DNA of 15,097 nucleotides from JAZLJD01 sp045617725. Lineage in GTDB: Bacteria > Bacillota > Clostridia > Lachnospirales > Lachnospiraceae. The notes under the pieces were generated by a model that saw only the letters and a program-made list of their open reading frames with translations, was not told the DNA's origin and did no database searches. The stretch is from positions 1 to 15,097 of the forward strand of contig JAZLJD010000085.1 in assembly GCA_045617725.1 (NCBI GenBank). The letters are read 5' to 3'. Both the position numbers and the translations under genes were made by a program. Shown in pieces: positions 6,101-12,384 of this stretch; positions within the stretch are counted from its first letter, which is position 1, and each line of letters starts with the position of its first letter.

Positions 6101-7075
6101 ATGACATTAGACATTATCGTTCCACATTATCAAGAAGCGTGGTCGGTATGTAAGCCTCTGTTTGACAGCATTGCGCAGCAGAGAGGAATCAATTTTAGCG
6201 ATATAGGAGTCATCTTTGTCAATGACGGAGATTCCCATGCTATTGAAACAGTTGAAGGGAATTATCCTTTCTCTATTAAGTTCCTTACTGTTGAGCATAA
6301 AGGTGTATCGGCTACAAGAAACGCAGGGCTCGCAGAGAGCAAAGCAGACTATGTGATGTTTGCTGATTGCGACGACATGTTTATAAATGCATGTGGATTA
6401 CATCTTGTGTTTTCCGCAATGAAGGAAAATACGGATGCCATAACAAGCTCGTTTATTGAAGAGCAGTATCTTGATGATGGTTCATATAAACTGTATCGAC
6501 ACGATAAAGATGTGACCTTTATTCACGGGAAAGCATACAGAAGGAAATATCTTGTAGATAACGACATTAAGTTTAAGCCACGCTTGAAAATCCATGAAGA
6601 CGGATATTTTAACGTAATAGCGATGACTTGTGCGGAGACAAAGAAGGAAATCTCTACTCCGTTTTATATGTGGAAATGGAACGACAATAGTGTTGTTCGC
6701 AAGAATCCGGAAAACTTTGTTCTAAATACTTATGAAGATCTGATGGAGTCGAGAGCCGCAATGGCTCATGAACTGAACCGCAGAGAATACGTCAACGAGT
6801 ATTTTGATTGCATTATCAAAACGGTAATGGATTCCTATTATGACTTTCAGAAGAATTCGTACCGTGATGAAAAGAATGCGGTAGCAGTTAAGAAAGCGGA
6901 AAAAGCGTTCAAGAACTTCTACACAAAGTACAGCAAAGACTATAACGAATCGGCCCTGATGAGAAGAGCAGAGTTGATGCAGATTGCAAGGGCAAATGCA
7001 TTCGGTAAGGAGTTCTGGATTGAGTCAATGACCTTGAAGGAGTTCTTAAACCACATTACCAAAGAAGTGAAATGA
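6101..7075 (+). CDS. glycosyltransferase family 2 (GT-A fold)
   Basis: Transfers a sugar from a nucleotide-sugar donor. The 324-residue protein begins with the GT2 signature LDIIVPHYQEA (residues 3-13). It then has VIFVNDGDSH (37-46), a nucleotide-binding loop, VSATRNAGL (69-77), and the metal-binding DXD-type FADCDDMF (87-94). HEDGYFN (165-171) supplies the acidic pair expected of the catalytic base, and WKWNDNSVVR (191-200) is also typical. The C-terminal ~110 residues are helical and less conserved. There is no membrane segment, so it should be cytoplasmic. GAAGGTGA lies just before the ATG, and the gene overlaps the GT8 gene by ATGA. Its place between minor head protein and scaffold makes virion proteins a plausible acceptor, but the acceptor cannot be read from sequence. 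Confidence 0.92.
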   Translation: MTLDIIVPHYQEAWSVCKPLFDSIAQQRGINFSDIGVIFVNDGDSHAIETVEGNYPFSIKFLTVEHKGVSATRNAGLAESKADYVMFADCDDMFINACGLHLVFSAMKENTDAITSSFIEEQYLDDGSYKLYRHDKDVTFIHGKAYRRKYLVDNDIKFKPRLKIHEDGYFNVIAMTCAETKKEISTPFYMWKWNDNSVVRKNPENFVLNTYEDLMESRAAMAHELNRREYVNEYFDCIIKTVMDSYYDFQKNSYRDEKNAVAVKKAEKAFKNFYTKYSKDYNESALMRRAELMQIARANAFGKEFWIESMTLKEFLNHITKEVK

Positions 7076-7767
7076 AGATAGCTGCTTATTGTTGTACCCG
7101 TAATTGGTACGAACATTTGCAAGTATCAATCTTCTCTTTGCTGATGAATTCGCCGCGTATAGACAAGGTGATTGTAATAGCGGAAGACGACGAGCTTCCT
7201 TTCAACTATGACAAAGTCGAATGCATTAATTACTCATCACTTCCGCACTACATCAAAGAATCAAGCCCAAATTTCAAAGGTTGGTTTAGCTATATGAGCC
7301 TGCAAAGACCTTGTTATGCCAAATGGTTTGATTATGACAAAGTTCTTCAGCTTGATGTAGACACCATTATCCTGGACGATTTAAGCGAACTGTGGGAAAT
7401 TGACATGACCGGAAAGGCGATGGCAGGAGCCGAAGACGTCATGAATCCGTTGAAAGAGATTGATCGATATCTAAATGTCGGTGTTGTCTTACAGAATCTC
7501 GATTATATTCGTGAGAATAAAATTGCTGATCTTGTTATAGATGATATCAATTCGCGGAAGAGACCATGGGCCGACCAGGATGCAATGAACCTCTATTGCA
7601 ATAACAATATCGTTGTAATTTCAACAAAGTATAACGATTTCACAAATGCCAGAAGAACAGTTAATCCGAAAATACTGCATTGGGCAGGAGTCCATGATTG
7701 GTACATAGAAGATAGCTGTTATTACTCAGAAGTTTGGCAAGAGTATAAGCATATGATGGTTGAATAA
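7072..7767 (+). CDS. glycosyltransferase family 8-like (GT-A fold)
   Basis: The 231-residue protein carries the GT8 (glycogenin/LgtC-type) motif series in order. An N-terminal strand opens the Rossmann half. The metal-binding DXD follows in VLQLDVDTIILDDL (residues 91-104), then YLNVGVVLQNL (133-143), WADQDAMN (166-173) and ILHWAG (201-206, the late His motif). GT8 enzymes are retaining transferases using UDP-sugars. The protein is shorter than most GT8 members but the core is intact. There is no membrane segment or signal peptide. It is coupled to the GT2 gene by a 4-bp ATGA overlap, so the two very likely act in sequence on one glycan. About 100 bases without a gene separate it from the scaffold gene. 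Confidence 0.88.
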   Translation: MKIAAYCCTRNWYEHLQVSIFSLLMNSPRIDKVIVIAEDDELPFNYDKVECINYSSLPHYIKESSPNFKGWFSYMSLQRPCYAKWFDYDKVLQLDVDTIILDDLSELWEIDMTGKAMAGAEDVMNPLKEIDRYLNVGVVLQNLDYIRENKIADLVIDDINSRKRPWADQDAMNLYCNNNIVVISTKYNDFTNARRTVNPKILHWAGVHDWYIEDSCYYSEVWQEYKHMMVE

Positions 7768-7866
7768 GCCTTTATATAGTCAGGGAAGACGTTAATCGCA
7801 CAAGACAAGAAAAGTCTATAAAACAGATTCGAGTGACGAAAACACTTTAAAACGGAAAGGTTAATT

Positions 7867-8439
7867 ATGGCAAAAATTGATTTAGCAAAGATTCCTGGTT
7901 ATGCAGAGATGAGTGCTGAACAGAAAATAGCTGCACTCGAAGCGTTTGAAGTCGAATCGGCTCCACCCGCAGATGACATCGCAAAACTGAAGAATGCACT
8001 GCAGAAAGCTAATAGCGAAGCCGCAGAGAATAAACGTCTGCTCCGTGAGAAGCAGAGTGAAGCCGAAAAGGCTGAAGCTGACAGAGAAGAAGCTAACAAG
8101 AAAATGTTGGAAGAGCTTAATGCTCTAAAGCGTGAGAAATCAATATCTGATTATACCGCACAGTTTGTTTCTGTCGGTTATCCTGCGGACTTAGCAAAGA
8201 GTTCTGCTGAAGCGGCTGCTGATGGGAACTTTGCTACAATTTTTAAAAATATGACATCCTTCATCGAAAATCACGATAAGGATATCAAGGCAAATGTCCT
8301 TAAACAGACTCCTTCGCCGGTTGGTGGGGATATTAAGGACACAAACGTAACTAAGGAGCAGTTCAACAAAATGGGATACTCCGAGCTTGTTAAACTGCAA
8401 AGAGAAAATCCCGAACTGTACTCCGAGTTATCAAAATAA
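7867..8439 (+). CDS. capsid scaffolding protein
   Basis: Scaffolds guide capsid subunits into a prohead and then leave. The 190-residue product is highly charged, with a long predicted coiled coil (about residues 38-95, rich in Ala, Glu and Lys) and a C-terminal helical segment (TKEQFNKMGYSELVKLQREN) typical of the capsid-binding end of these proteins. Low complexity makes family assignment rest mostly on position: directly before the major capsid gene, after portal and minor head genes. It is similar in type to the gp20-like scaffolds of Gram-positive siphophages. AAAGG lies six bases before the ATG. Confidence 0.85.
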   Translation: MAKIDLAKIPGYAEMSAEQKIAALEAFEVESAPPADDIAKLKNALQKANSEAAENKRLLREKQSEAEKAEADREEANKKMLEELNALKREKSISDYTAQFVSVGYPADLAKSSAEAAADGNFATIFKNMTSFIENHDKDIKANVLKQTPSPVGGDIKDTNVTKEQFNKMGYSELVKLQRENPELYSELSK

Positions 8440-8460
8440 CTTTTAAGGAGAATTTGTAAA

Positions 8461-9285
8461 ATGGCAATTACATTGCTCGAGAATCTTGTAAATCCCCAGG
8501 TTATGGGTGACCTCATTGAGAAGAAACTCGTTGACCTCATGAAATTCGCGCCTCTGTCTGTCATAGACAATACGCTCGAAGGCCGTCCTGGCGACACCAT
8601 TATGCTCCCTTACTACAACTACATCGGGGATGCATCTACGCTTGCTGAAGCTTCCACTCTTTCTGTATCTACTCTGACGGCATCTACCGTTAGCGCACAG
8701 ATTCATAAGATCGCTGTCGGTGTTGAACTGACAGATGAGGCTGTTCTTAATGGATACGGCGATGTTGTTGGCGAAGCAACCAATCAGATTGCTCTATCTC
8801 TCGCTTCTCAGACCGATAATGAAGTTCTTAACGTGCTTGGTTCTATTACCGGCGCAATGCTTTATGAAACTTCTACGTCTACTACGGCTCCAACCGACAC
8901 CGATATTACCGCAGCTCTCGAACTGTTTGGCGAAGACATTGATGGTGTTAAAGTCGCTATCGTTTCTCCCGCTGTTTACACCGCAATGCGTGCAAACACC
9001 AACACTTGGATTCCGGCCTCTGAGCTTGCAGCCGAAGTTGCAATCCGTGGTGTTGTTGGCGAGTATCAGGGATGCCAGATTATGGTTTCCAACAAGCTCA
9101 AGACTTCCGGCGACATTTACATCGTAAAGCCTGGCGCACTCCGCATCTTCCTGAAGCGCGGAACTCTCATCGAGGCAGACCGCAACATCCTGAAGTTCAC
9201 TACGGTTATTACCGGTAGCAAGCACTTTGTCGCATACCTCTACGATGCGAACAAGGCTATCAAGATTGCAAAGAAGGCTTCTTAA
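8461..9285 (+). CDS. major capsid protein (HK97 fold, N4-gp56-like)
   Basis: This protein forms the icosahedral shell. Its 274 residues follow the pattern of N4-gp56-type capsid proteins of gut siphophages. It opens with a short N-arm, then LEGRPGDTIMLPYYNYIGDA (39-58). A Ser/Thr-rich E-loop-like region (57-80) precedes the long spine helix region beginning TDEAVLNGYGDVVGEA (91-106). An alpha/beta C-terminal domain ends in HFVAYLYDANKAIKIAKKA. There is no N-terminal delta domain, consistent with a separate scaffold. AAGGAG sits ten bases upstream. Codons differ somewhat from the neighbours (many GCT, TCT and CTC), as expected for a very highly expressed gene. A Thr/Ser-dense loop at residues 136-150 (ETSTSTTAPTDTDIT) stands out near the glycosyltransferase cassette. 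Confidence 0.9.
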   Translation: MAITLLENLVNPQVMGDLIEKKLVDLMKFAPLSVIDNTLEGRPGDTIMLPYYNYIGDASTLAEASTLSVSTLTASTVSAQIHKIAVGVELTDEAVLNGYGDVVGEATNQIALSLASQTDNEVLNVLGSITGAMLYETSTSTTAPTDTDITAALELFGEDIDGVKVAIVSPAVYTAMRANTNTWIPASELAAEVAIRGVVGEYQGCQIMVSNKLKTSGDIYIVKPGALRIFLKRGTLIEADRNILKFTTVITGSKHFVAYLYDANKAIKIAKKAS

Positions 9286-9416
9286 TGGGAATGCTTCTTG
9301 TGATGATGGAGCAGGAACGTAAGAATGCTAAAGTAACTAAGGCTTCTGACGTTGCTCCAAAGGCTGAAAAGGCAGCGGACAAACCCGCCGCCAAGCAGCC
9401 AAAAGCGAAGAAATAA
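9285..9416 (+). CDS. small Lys/Ala-rich protein after the capsid gene (43 residues)
   Basis: An ATG at 9285 overlaps the capsid stop (TAATG) and opens a frame ending at TAA 9414-9416. The product starts MGMLLVMMEQERKNAKVTKA and ends in a Lys/Ala/Pro tail (AADKPAAKQPKAKK) resembling histone H1 tails. GGGA precedes a second ATG at 9291, an alternative start. The 19-base gap to the next gene and the fit between capsid and connector make a real gene likely. A basic disordered tail could bind DNA or a capsid surface; no family is recognised. Confidence 0.6.
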   Translation: MGMLLVMMEQERKNAKVTKASDVAPKAEKAADKPAAKQPKAKK

Positions 9417-9435
9417 TTAGAACGAGGTAGTTGTT

Positions 9436-9759
9436 ATGAACGACACAGCTAAACTGGCAAAAATTAAATTACAACTTAATATTTCCAGCGCAGATATGGA
9501 CGCGAAGCTTAATGACTACCTCGATTCAGCAAAGCAAGAAATCTTGTCCTGGATGTATATCAACTATCCGGAAGTTCCGGAAGATGTAATAGATGTCCCG
9601 GCTAAGTACGAAATCACACAGATTCAAGCTGTTGTTGCGGGATTCGGGCTTGAGGGTGGCGAGAACGAAATTTCGCACAATGAAAACGGAATAAGCCGGA
9701 CATTTAAGTATTCCAATATGGTTGATTTTGTCAGGGCGCATGTTTTCCACATTGTTTGA
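9436..9759 (+). CDS. head-tail connector protein (gp6/SPP1 gp15-like)
   Basis: Adaptor that forms a ring under the portal. The 107-residue protein is all-helical in its first half: LAKIKLQLNISSADMDAKL (residues 7-25) followed by LDSAKQEILSWMYINYP. It then has a helix QIQAVVAGFGLEGGENEIS ending in a short beta segment, matching the architecture and length of phage QLRG/gp6-type connectors. GAGGT is eight bases before the ATG. It is first of four small genes in the standard connector, closure, gp10 and tail-terminator order, which supports the call more than the sequence alone. Confidence 0.8.
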   Translation: MNDTAKLAKIKLQLNISSADMDAKLNDYLDSAKQEILSWMYINYPEVPEDVIDVPAKYEITQIQAVVAGFGLEGGENEISHNENGISRTFKYSNMVDFVRAHVFHIV

Positions 9760-9768
9760 GGTGTCGAT

Positions 9769-10125
9769 ATGAGATGCCTTGAAAGAAACAAACAAACTGT
9801 TTATTACAAAGAATTCCTTAGTGTAACTGACGGAGCCGATTCTGATGGTAATTATACGGGAGATAAGATCAATTCGTATGGAACCATGAAATCGGTTAAA
9901 CTCAGAGTATCGCCGGATAGAGGCGACACAGCATTTGAGCCGTTTGGAACTTCAATTGATTACGATAGAGTGATGCAAGGCGGTGACCTTTCTGTTGGAA
10001 TTGCTGAAGACACAATATTGTGGATTGGTGTTCCAACCACCGGAGAGCATAACTACATCGTCAAGCGCAGAGCTGACGATATTAACTTTGTACAATGGGC
10101 GATTAAAAGGGTTGATGTATCTTGA
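9769..10125 (+). CDS. head closure / head-tail stopper protein (SPP1 gp16-like)
   Basis: Second connector-ring protein, which retains packaged DNA and receives the tail. The 118 residues are mostly beta, with a central segment VKLRVSPDRGDTAFEPFGTS and a C-terminal YIVKRRADDINFVQWAIKRV, as in phage head-tail joining proteins of this size. GAGGTG lies about five bases before the ATG and overlaps the stop region of the previous gene. The assignment depends on position between the gp6-type connector and the gp10-type protein. Family-level homology is likely but not certain. Confidence 0.72.
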   Translation: MRCLERNKQTVYYKEFLSVTDGADSDGNYTGDKINSYGTMKSVKLRVSPDRGDTAFEPFGTSIDYDRVMQGGDLSVGIAEDTILWIGVPTTGEHNYIVKRRADDINFVQWAIKRVDVS

Positions 10126-10613
10126 AAAAAATTGTCTATATCCTTGACCCTGCAAGTATTAATGCGGCTATAAAAAGCTTGGAAGAATATGAAAAATGGG
10201 TCGAAGAGCGTAGTATGGTTTTATGCGAAAGACTTGCAACATTGGGCGCGACAAGAGCTTCCTTGGATTTTTCAAGGGCTGATTACATTGGCGAAAATGA
10301 TGTAAGTGTAAGAGTCGAACCAATCAGCAACGGGTACAAAGTTATAGCGTCTGGCGGGGCGGTTTTATTTATTGAGTTTGGCTCCGGCGTAAAGTACGGG
10401 TGTGGTCATCCAGAACCAATGGGTTACGGGCCGGGAACATATCCCGGAAAGGGACATTGGGATGACCCAAACGGATGGTATCTGCCGTCCGACGTTGCCG
10501 AATACAAAGGGCAAAAGTCCTATGGTAATCCACCGGCAGCCGGAATGTATAACGGTCGGAAAATGGCAATTGAGGAGTTTTACAGAATAGCGAAGGAAGT
10601 ATTTGCAGGATGA
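10122..10613 (+). CDS. HK97 gp10-like tail completion protein
   Basis: Member of the family at the head-tail interface. The 163 residues contain a helical N-terminus, then the characteristic region LGATRASLDFSRADYIG (about 42-58), then VIASGGAVLFIEFGSGV (about 74-90, matching the family's 'ayvEfGtG' core). A Gly/Pro/Trp-rich loop and a C-terminal helix complete the domain. Translation probably starts at TTG 10122, which overlaps the previous stop (TTGA). AAAAGGG at 10105-10111 lies ten bases before it. The first internal ATG is about 30 residues in and would remove the family's first helix. Confidence 0.8.
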   Translation: MKKIVYILDPASINAAIKSLEEYEKWVEERSMVLCERLATLGATRASLDFSRADYIGENDVSVRVEPISNGYKVIASGGAVLFIEFGSGVKYGCGHPEPMGYGPGTYPGKGHWDDPNGWYLPSDVAEYKGQKSYGNPPAAGMYNGRKMAIEEFYRIAKEVFAG

Positions 10614-11017
10614 AATATACTCGCAATGCAATTTACACATATATCCGCAGCAAAGTGCTTACAGAATATCCGAACGCGAATGTAACGGGAAGATTTGAGT
10701 ATGCTCCTGCTGTTTTCCCGACAGTGTATGTAATTGAAAGCGATAGATATTCTTCTGACAGAAATACTACTTTTGAATACGATGACGAACAGTACACATC
10801 AACTTTTGAGGTTCGTGTAGTTAGCAATAAGACCGATTCTGCGATAGCGGAGTGCGAGTCGATTACGGAAATAGTTAGAAAATCGTTTAAGGATTTATTC
10901 TTTAATCAGATAAGTCAGGCGACGATTGACAGCGGAACTCAGCTTGAGTTTGTAAGCCGTTATAGCGGAACGCACGGAATCGATGATGTGATGCCAATTG
11001 AGGAAACAACAACATGA
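10610..11017 (+). CDS. tail terminator / tail completion protein (SPP1 gp17-like)
   Basis: Caps the tail tube and joins it to the head. The 135-residue protein shows the alpha-beta order of this family: an N-terminal helix (AIYTYIRSKVLTEYP), then strands FPTVYVIESDRYSS, a central YTSTFEVRVVSN strand, a helix (AECESITEIVRKSFKDLF) and a C-terminal strand LEFVSRYSGTHG. It starts within ATGA of the previous stop. Its own stop likewise overlaps the start of the zinc-ribbon gene. The assignment rests on fold pattern plus position right before the tail tube gene. Confidence 0.75.
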   Translation: MKYTRNAIYTYIRSKVLTEYPNANVTGRFEYAPAVFPTVYVIESDRYSSDRNTTFEYDDEQYTSTFEVRVVSNKTDSAIAECESITEIVRKSFKDLFFNQISQATIDSGTQLEFVSRYSGTHGIDDVMPIEETTT

Positions 11018-11130
11018 AATGTCCTTTTTGTAACAGGGAAATAGGGAAAGCCGAAAAATGCCCGCATTGCTATGCGGCTATTCCTGTACCGAAAGAATCT
11101 AATAAGGAGAACAAAAAGAATGGCAAATGA
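11014..11130 (+). CDS. 38-residue zinc-ribbon protein
   Basis: An ATG at 11014 overlaps the tail terminator stop as ATGA and opens a 38-codon frame ending at TGA 11128-11130. The product starts MKCPFCNREIGKAEKCPHCY, giving two CxxC knuckles (residues 3-6 and 16-19), a complete four-cysteine zinc-ribbon site. The remaining tail is polar and lysine-rich. The last 11 bases overlap the tail tube gene, whose ribosome binding site lies inside this frame. Two paired CxxC motifs in a 38-residue frame with ATGA coupling are unlikely by chance. Its role is unknown; a leader controlling tail tube translation, or a small DNA- or protein-binding adaptor, are guesses. Confidence 0.65.
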   Translation: MKCPFCNREIGKAEKCPHCYAAIPVPKESNKENKKNGK

Positions 11131-11590
11131 AATCAGTACTGCCGGAATCGCGCTGAAATATGCGGTTGAGGCTACGGCAGGTACAAGACCTACAACAAAC
11201 TACACGCAGATCACTAACATCAAGGCGACTCCCGAATTTAATAGCGCACCCGAGTCTATCGATGTAACAGACTTGTCTGATACCGTATGGATGCGCTCTA
11301 TTCCCGGACTCCGCTCCGCCGGTGATTCTCTTGCGTTCACGGCAAACTTCACAAGCGCGTTCAAGACGCTTTGGGAAGCACTTATTACGGCTCACACGAC
11401 CGCGAAAGCGTCCTCTAAAGCCACTTGGTTTGAAGTAATGGTGCCGAATTTCGGCAGCTTTTACTTTGCCGGTATTCCCGAAGAACTTGGACTTCCGGCC
11501 AACGAAGTCAACAATGTTTTTGCCGGAGATGTTTATATCACTCCCAACCAGATTGCTGGTTGGGCTGAATCGTCCACCGTCACGCCCTGA
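11120..11590 (+). CDS. major tail (tube) protein
   Basis: Polymerises into the tail tube. Start set at ATG 11120, with AAGGAG (11104-11109) ten bases before it. The frame is open further upstream, but that stretch overlaps the zinc-ribbon gene and lacks a ribosome binding site. The 156-residue product begins MANEISTAGIALKYAVEATA and has the tube-protein pattern PESIDVTDLSD, then alternating strands and a helix (FKTLWEALITAHT), and ends with a strand-rich part (FAGDVYITPNQIAGWAES). Length and position, between the tail terminator and the tail chaperones, fit. A strong hairpin follows its stop. Confidence 0.85.
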   Translation: MANEISTAGIALKYAVEATAGTRPTTNYTQITNIKATPEFNSAPESIDVTDLSDTVWMRSIPGLRSAGDSLAFTANFTSAFKTLWEALITAHTTAKASSKATWFEVMVPNFGSFYFAGIPEELGLPANEVNNVFAGDVYITPNQIAGWAESSTVTP

Positions 11591-11598
11591 CAGTAAAT

Positions 11599-11627
11599 AA
11601 TGGGGCAGACTTAATGCCTGCCCCATT
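11599..11627 (+). promoter_or_regulatory. 10-bp perfect stem-loop after the tail tube gene
   Basis: AATGGGGCAG (11599-11608) pairs perfectly with CTGCCCCATT (11618-11627) around a 9-base loop. No T-run follows, so it is a poor intrinsic terminator. The next ribosome binding site (AAGGAG, 11635-11640) begins eight bases later. It may protect the 3' end of the abundant tail tube message or damp expression of the chaperone and later genes. Confidence 0.55.
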
Positions 11628-11648
11628 GCAAATGAAGGAGAATGAGAA

Positions 11649-11990
11649 ATGAGAAAAGAAATTAAACCGATTACATTACGCACAGAAGATGGCAAAGAAT
11701 ACACGCTCGAATTTAATAGAGAGAGTATTCGTTTTGCCGAATCGCGCGGTTTCAATATAAATGATATGTGGGCATTCCCGATGACGAAGATTCCCGAAAT
11801 CTTCTTCTATGCATTCAGAATGCATCACAGAAATTTGAGCAGAGAAAAGACAGACAAGATTCTTGAGGATATGGGCGGTCTGTCGGGAGATATTCTTGAA
11901 CGCCTTGGAGAGCTTTACAATGTCCCGTTTGAGACTCTTCTGCCTGACGATGACGAACCAAAAAACTCAAAAGTGACGGTGGAGATGTAA
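11649..11990 (+). CDS. tail assembly chaperone, short form (gpG-like)
   Basis: Chaperone that binds the tape measure and recruits tube subunits. It is a 113-residue protein with a beta N-terminus (EIKPITLRTEDGKEYTLEF) and a helical remainder (NRESIRFAESRGF, then IPEIFFYAFRMHHRN), ending in an acidic tail DDDEPKNSKVTVEM. This resembles the DUF5055-type chaperones of Gram-positive siphophages. AAGGAG lies eight bases before the ATG. The 3' end contains the A AAA AAC heptamer in the reading phase needed for -1 slippage, so part of translation continues into the next frame to make the long form. The stop TAA is at 11988-11990. Confidence 0.85.
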   Translation: MRKEIKPITLRTEDGKEYTLEFNRESIRFAESRGFNINDMWAFPMTKIPEIFFYAFRMHHRNLSREKTDKILEDMGGLSGDILERLGELYNVPFETLLPDDDEPKNSKVTVEM

Positions 11991-12003
11991 ACGAACCGCC
12001 GTC
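11960..12003 (+). promoter_or_regulatory. programmed -1 frameshift site with stimulatory hairpin
   Basis: A AAA AAC (11960-11966) sits in the gpG frame as CCA AAA AAC, the canonical X XXY YYZ phase. After an 8-base spacer, GACGGTGG (11975-11982) pairs with CCGCCGTC (11996-12003) in an 8-bp stem with one G-U, around a 13-base loop. Slippage joins residue Asn106 of gpG to the -1 frame, which is open from 11954 to 12367. Confidence 0.85.
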
Positions 12004-12367
12004 AGACGAATCTAATTACACAAAATTCTTTGAGGAGATTTGTCCGCAGTATCTTTCGTATGGAATGACGTATGAACAGTTTTGGGATGAATCTCCTTCA
12101 ATTGTGAAGGCTTACAGACAGAAGTTTTATATTGAGTATAACCGAATGAATGAATCGGCATGGCTGACGGGTTTATATGTGTTCGATGCATTCAATAAAG
12201 TTTTATCAGCTGCTTTTGGCGGCAAACGGGAAGAGTATGTTAATAAGCCGATTGACATTCTTCCTAAAACAGAGAAGGAACTGAAAGAAGAGGCCGAAAA
12301 GCAACAGAGACTGATGGTTGAATACTTGAGCAATTTCGCTGATTCATGGAATCGTAAATCCCATTAA
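11966..12367 (+). CDS. tail assembly chaperone, frameshift extension (gpT part of gpGT)
   Basis: This -1 frame has no believable start of its own. The first ATG, at 12065, lacks a ribosome binding site and would discard about 33 codons that read as sensible protein (SDESNYTKFFEEICPQYLSY). Entry by the -1 frameshift at 11960-11966 instead gives 133 residues after the slip, so the long form is about 239 residues (106 from gpG plus 133). The extension has an acidic linker, then TYEQFWDESPSIVKAYRQKF and a lysine/glutamate-rich C-terminal helix, similar in type to gpT-like extensions placed before tape measure genes. In lambda-like systems a low percentage of ribosomes shift; the ratio here is unknown. 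The tape measure gene starts 17 bases after the stop. Confidence 0.82.
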   Translation, partial: LKSDGGDVNEPPSDESNYTKFFEEICPQYLSYGMTYEQFWDESPSIVKAYRQKFYIEYNRMNESAWLTGLYVFDAFNKVLSAAFGGKREEYVNKPIDILPKTEKELKEEAEKQQRLMVEYLSNFADSWNRKSH

Positions 12368-12384
12368 AAGGATGTGAACTTAAC

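Noticed and set aside
11072..11119. Upstream start for the tail tube protein
   Set aside because: The strong AAGGAG lies inside this stretch and is set for ATG 11120. The 16 extra residues come from the overlapping zinc-ribbon gene in another frame.
12065..12367. Independent 100-residue gene before the tape measure
   Set aside because: No ribosome binding site at its ATG, and the frame is open back to a canonical -1 slippery heptamer with a stem. The frameshift explanation is better.
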